Below are positions 61,990 through 64,000 of a DNA stretch of 64,000 bases, piece by piece. Both the position numbers and the translations under genes were made by a program. Positions within the stretch are counted from its first letter, which is position 1; each line of letters opens with the position of its first letter. Origin of the DNA: Alistipes provencensis. GTDB lineage: Bacteria > Bacteroidota > Bacteroidia > Bacteroidales > Rikenellaceae. The DNA is taken from positions 62,001-126,000 of the forward strand of contig NZ_LT559262.1 in the NCBI RefSeq assembly GCF_900083545.1. Reading direction: 5' to 3'. Under the pieces are notes generated by a model. That model saw only the letters and a program-made list of their open reading frames with translations. It was not told where the DNA came from and did no database searches.

Positions 61990-62805
61990 GTGAAGATCAG
62001 CCGTCTGATAACATCCCTCCTGTTCTGCGCCGGATGCTGCGCTGTCGCCGGACAGCGCCCCGTGGGCGTCGCCTACTACGACGTGGACCGCATCTACGAC
62101 ACCGTCCCGGCACTTTTCTACGACGATTCCGACTACACGCCCGAAGGCCGCCTGCGGTGGACCTCGGCCCGTTACGAACGCAAGATACGCAACACGGCGG
62201 CCGTCATCGACTCGATGGCCCTGCCCATCGTCGCCCTGTGGGGCGTGGAGAACGAGCAGGTCGTGCGCGACCTCGCCGCAGCCTGCAAGGGCGACTACTC
62301 CTACCTCCACCGCACGCTCAATTCGCTCGACGGAATGGATTTTGCGTTGCTCTATTACGGAGACCTCTTCTACCCCGTTTACGACGAGCCGGGCCGCCGC
62401 TATCTCTATGTCGAGGGCGAACTGGGGCGCGACACCGTGGGGCTGGTGCTGTGCTCCGACCCGCGCACGGCCCGGTGGCTCATCGGCGACCTGCGCGAGG
62501 AGCGCCCGCATGCGAAACTGCTCGTCATGGGCCGCACAGGATCATTTTTCACAACCGATTCCGGACTCCTCGACAAGACCCTGCGGGCCGAAAAAGCCGG
62601 CCGCGGCAACGTCCGGAGTACCCGGAAATGGCAGATGCGTGACCGGATTTGGGCCGACACAGCGCTGAAAACTTCCGAAGGCGACGTTTTTGTACGCCGC
62701 TATCTGGTTGACCAAAAGACGGGTAACCCCCTCACAACCTACTCCCGAGGGGTCTACCGCGGCGGTTACGGATATTCGCTTCCGGTGTTTGTTTACATCC
62801 GGTAG
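61990..62805 (+). CDS. Secreted degenerate endonuclease/exonuclease/phosphatase-like protein
   Basis: 271 residues from a GTG start (61990); no ATG fits. A signal peptide (MKISRLITSLLFCAGCCAVA) precedes a region like the N-terminal half of EEP-fold proteins of Bacteroidetes: GVAYYDVDRIYDTVPALFYD, YTPEGRLRWTSARYERKIRN, IVALWGVENEQVV. The catalytic Asn of FYNVENL is changed (YYDVDRI), and no NHWPSR-type motif follows (LLVMGRTGSFFTT instead). A nuclease/phosphatase activity is therefore doubtful. It may be a structural or binding derivative. Confidence 0.65.
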   Translation: MKISRLITSLLFCAGCCAVAGQRPVGVAYYDVDRIYDTVPALFYDDSDYTPEGRLRWTSARYERKIRNTAAVIDSMALPIVALWGVENEQVVRDLAAACKGDYSYLHRTLNSLDGMDFALLYYGDLFYPVYDEPGRRYLYVEGELGRDTVGLVLCSDPRTARWLIGDLREERPHAKLLVMGRTGSFFTTDSGLLDKTLRAEKAGRGNVRSTRKWQMRDRIWADTALKTSEGDVFVRRYLVDQKTGNPLTTYSRGVYRGGYGYSLPVFVYIR

Positions 62806-62810
62806 ATTTT

Positions 62811-62842
62811 TTTGGAAATTTCGAAAAGTTTTCGTATTTTCG
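62811..62842 (+). promoter_or_regulatory. Promoter of ppdK
   Basis: TTTG (62811-62814), a 20-nt spacer and TATTTTCG (62835-62842; one mismatch to TAnnTTTG). The predicted leader to the ATG is about 120 nt, long for this genome, and AT-rich near the start codon. Confidence 0.65.
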
Positions 62843-62969
62843 CAATCCCTTGAGCGAAAATAAAATTTCGCATTGCGGTCACGGCGGCGTTACCGCTATT
62901 TTTAGGTCTCGGGGAAACGTGTTAGAAAAAAATTTATATTCACATACCAATTAAAAAAATCAAAAAACT

Positions 62970-64000
62970 ATGGCAGACGTAAAACGGGTCTATACCTTCG
63001 GAAACAAAGAGGCCGAAGGCAACGGCAAAATGCGTGAACTGCTCGGCGGCAAGGGTGCCAACCTTGCGGAGATGAACCTGATCGGCATCCCCGTTCCCCC
63101 GGGATTCACCATCACCACGGAAGTGTGTGCGGAGTACTACAAGCACGGCAAGGAGGCCGTCATCAAGGCGCTCCGCCCCGAAGTCGAGAAGGCGATGAAG
63201 AACATCGAGAACCTGACCGGCATGAAATTCGGCGACAAGGAGATGCCGCTGCTCGTTTCCGTCCGTTCGGGAGCCCGCGCTTCGATGCCCGGCATGATGG
63301 ACACCATCCTCAATCTGGGCATGAACGATCAGGCTGTGGAGGCCGTTGCCAAGCGCACGGGCAACCCGCGTTTCGCATGGGACTCGTACCGCCGCTTCGT
63401 ACAGATGTACGGCGACGTGGTGCTGGGCATGAAACCCGTTTCGAAAGAGGATCACGACCCGTTCGAAGTCATCATCGAGGAGCAGAAGGAGAAGAAGGGC
63501 GTCAAGAACGACACCGACCTGACGACCGACGACCTGAAAGAGCTGGTGAAGAACTTCAAGGCCGCCGTGAAGAAGCAGACCGGCGAGGATTTCCCGGCCA
63601 ATCCGTGGGATCAGCTCTGGGGCGCCGTCTGCGCCGTGTTCGGTTCGTGGATGAACGACCGCGCCATCCTCTACCGCAAGCTCAACAACATCCCCGCCGA
63701 ATGGGGCACGGCCGTATCGGTGCAGGCCATGGTATTCGGCAACATGGGTTCGAACTCCGCAACGGGCGTAGCCTTCTCGCGCGACGCCGCCACGGGTGAG
63801 AACCTCTTCAACGGCGAGTACCTCATCAACGCCCAAGGCGAGGACGTCGTGGCCGGCATCCGCACCCCGCAGCAGATCACGATCGAGGGTTCGAAACGCT
63901 GGGCCGTAGCCCAGAAGGTCTCGGAAGAGGACCGCAAGGCGAAATTCCCCTCGCTCGAAGAGGTGATGCCCGAGGTTTACAAGGAGCTGTTCGACATCCA
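62970..64000 (+). CDS. ppdK: Pyruvate, phosphate dikinase (5' part, runs off window)
   Basis: The first 343 codons of a gene that is open to the window end. It starts [20 protein letters not shown] and has [38 protein letters not shown], and [20 protein letters not shown] in the nucleotide-binding domain. It also has [20 protein letters not shown] and [20 protein letters not shown]. The full enzyme is usually about 880-910 residues. It interconverts PEP, AMP and PPi with pyruvate, ATP and Pi. In anaerobes it works alongside PFOR (nifJ) at the pyruvate node. Confidence 0.97.
   Translation, partial: MADVKRVYTFGNKEAEGNGKMRELLGGKGANLAEMNLIGIPVPPGFTITTEVCAEYYKHGKEAVIKALRPEVEKAMKNIENLTGMKFGDKEMPLLVSVRSGARASMPGMMDTILNLGMNDQAVEAVAKRTGNPRFAWDSYRRFVQMYGDVVLGMKPVSKEDHDPFEVIIEEQKEKKGVKNDTDLTTDDLKELVKNFKAAVKKQTGEDFPANPWDQLWGAVCAVFGSWMNDRAILYRKLNNIPAEWGTAVSVQAMVFGNMGSNSATGVAFSRDAATGENLFNGEYLINAQGEDVVAGIRTPQQITIEGSKRWAVAQKVSEEDRKAKFPSLEEVMPEVYKELFDI

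Overview
The window looks like chromosome from a GC-rich member of the Bacteroidales, most like Alistipes/Rikenellaceae. I base this on SusC/SusD pairs with ECF sigma/FecR regulators, BACON, FISUMP and NAGPA lipoproteins, the absence of obvious Shine-Dalgarno sequences, and many promoters of the Bacteroidetes type (a TTTG-like -33 box, about 19-20 nt, then TAnnTTTG). The genus is inferred from gene content and base composition, not from a marker-gene comparison.

Left part (1-27,000), mostly housekeeping: rpmA; a rod-shaped 6S-like RNA; two lipoproteins; nifJ; a secreted zincin-like protein; an M16 peptidase pair (one active-looking, one lacking the zinc motif) that overlaps rsmA tail to tail; a secreted protein with a BamE-like end; three tiny membrane proteins; recQ; then a dense forward run lptB-aroA-aroC-prmC-recX-M23 peptidase. 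A lone receiver-domain protein and two overlapping sensor-kinase-like genes follow. The first of these two has lost the phospho-acceptor histidine.

Junction (27,034-27,636): a tRNA-Arg(TCT), a decayed SusC fragment, three copies of a 16-bp palindrome and a possible 43-aa membrane peptide gene.

Right-centre (27,637-58,171): two back-to-back polysaccharide-utilisation loci (PULs), each with its own ECF sigma factor, FecR anti-sigma and STN-domain SusC. PUL-A runs leftward: sigma, FecR, SusC, SusD, propeller-like lipoprotein, isomerase-like lipoprotein, FISUMP lipoprotein, GH36 alpha-galactosidase. PUL-B runs rightward: NAGPA phosphodiester glycosidase, sigma, FecR, SusC, SusD, a degenerate NAGPA lipoprotein, two beta-helix lipoproteins, a BACON-NAGPA lipoprotein, a secreted isomerase paralogous to that of PUL-A, an organophosphate:phosphate antiporter and an SGNH hydrolase. 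Together PUL-B reads as a system for opening phosphodiester-linked glycans and importing the freed sugar phosphate. That is the most interesting prediction in the window.

Right end (58,429-64,000): rpsP-rimM-mnmA, a second SGNH hydrolase closely related to the PUL-B one, a degenerate endonuclease/exonuclease/phosphatase-like secreted protein, and the 5' part of ppdK, which runs off the window.
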